Shown piece after piece: positions 5,139 through 5,215 of a stretch of 5,215 bases of DNA. The notes under the pieces are model-generated. The model worked only from the letters and a program-made list of their open reading frames with translations. It did no database searches and had not been told where the DNA came from. Location: positions 1 to 5,215 of the forward strand of contig JALWEL010000040.1 in assembly GCA_027014065.1 (NCBI GenBank), in the 5' to 3' direction. This stretch comes from DHVE2 group archaeon. GTDB lineage: Archaea > Thermoplasmatota > Thermoplasmata > Thermoplasmatales > Aciduliprofundaceae. Positions within the stretch are counted from its first letter, which is position 1; each line of letters starts with the position of its first letter. A program made the translations under genes and the position numbers.

Positions 5139-5215
5139 TTACAATTCAAATAACCACCCCACATATTCAAATATCTTTTCCTCCGGAAGCTTTCTCCAGA
5201 ATGCTTCTTCAGGGG
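5139..5215 (-). CDS. C-terminal end of an unidentified convergent gene (partial)
   Basis: On the minus strand the last 24 codons before a TAA (5141-5139) read PEEAFWRKLPEEK followed by IFEYVGWLFEL. The composition, with charged and aromatic residues in a helix-like pattern, looks like a genuine protein C-terminus, and the other minus-strand frames are less protein-like. The fragment is too short to name, and its start is beyond the window. It converges on purF. Confidence 0.5.
   Translation of the reverse strand, partial: PEEAFWRKLPEEKIFEYVGWLFEL

Overview
The window looks like a piece of an archaeal (euryarchaeal) chromosome. The evidence is an archaeal Sm-like protein, the eukaryote/archaea-type zinc-ribbon ribosomal protein L37e, an archaeal TATA element ahead of them, and GAGGTG-type ribosome binding sites. 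A Thermoplasmatota/Aciduliprofundum-like source is a guess from gene order and style only.

Left part (1-3117): a compact same-strand gene series. It begins with the 3' 707 codons of a large, secreted-looking protein that is open at the left window edge. Its visible part has six Ca-binding, thrombospondin-type-3-like Asp repeats, a beta-rich Ig-like region, and a long hydrophobic C-terminal tail with about six membrane-type segments. One base after its stop comes a 114-residue protein with three membrane segments. Ten bases later comes an 84-residue ORF that repeats the last 75 residues of the large protein (65/75 identical by eye). One base after that comes a second three-segment membrane protein (64/108 identical to the first). 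The tail-plus-membrane-protein unit is thus present twice, offset by exactly 611 bp with no indels over 552 bp. Base composition breaks sharply inside the large gene near 1305-1315 (hand counts: 64% G+C in 1201-1310, 32% in 1311-1420). It jumps back near 3140 (38% in 3001-3120, 67% in 3141-3260).

This layout resembles a polymorphic toxin locus: a conserved surface N-terminal part, an exchangeable C-terminal effector tail, an adjacent immunity gene, and a downstream orphan tail/immunity cassette. The hydrophobic tail and the 3-segment partner suggest a pore-forming effector with a membrane immunity protein, by analogy with pore-forming colicins. Function is inference; the architecture, duplication and composition breaks are visible directly.

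Middle (3118-3320): a short GC-rich relic related to residues about 165-205 of the large protein, then the promoter of the next operon.

Right part (3321-5111): a housekeeping operon of lsm (Sm-like RNA-binding protein), rpl37e (56 aa) and purF (amidophosphoribosyltransferase, Fe-S type, all key residues present). The purF start is unusual: no in-frame ATG exists near the catalytic Cys, and the best start is a GTG inside rpl37e. At the right edge (5139-5215) the last 24 codons of an unidentified convergent minus-strand gene are visible.
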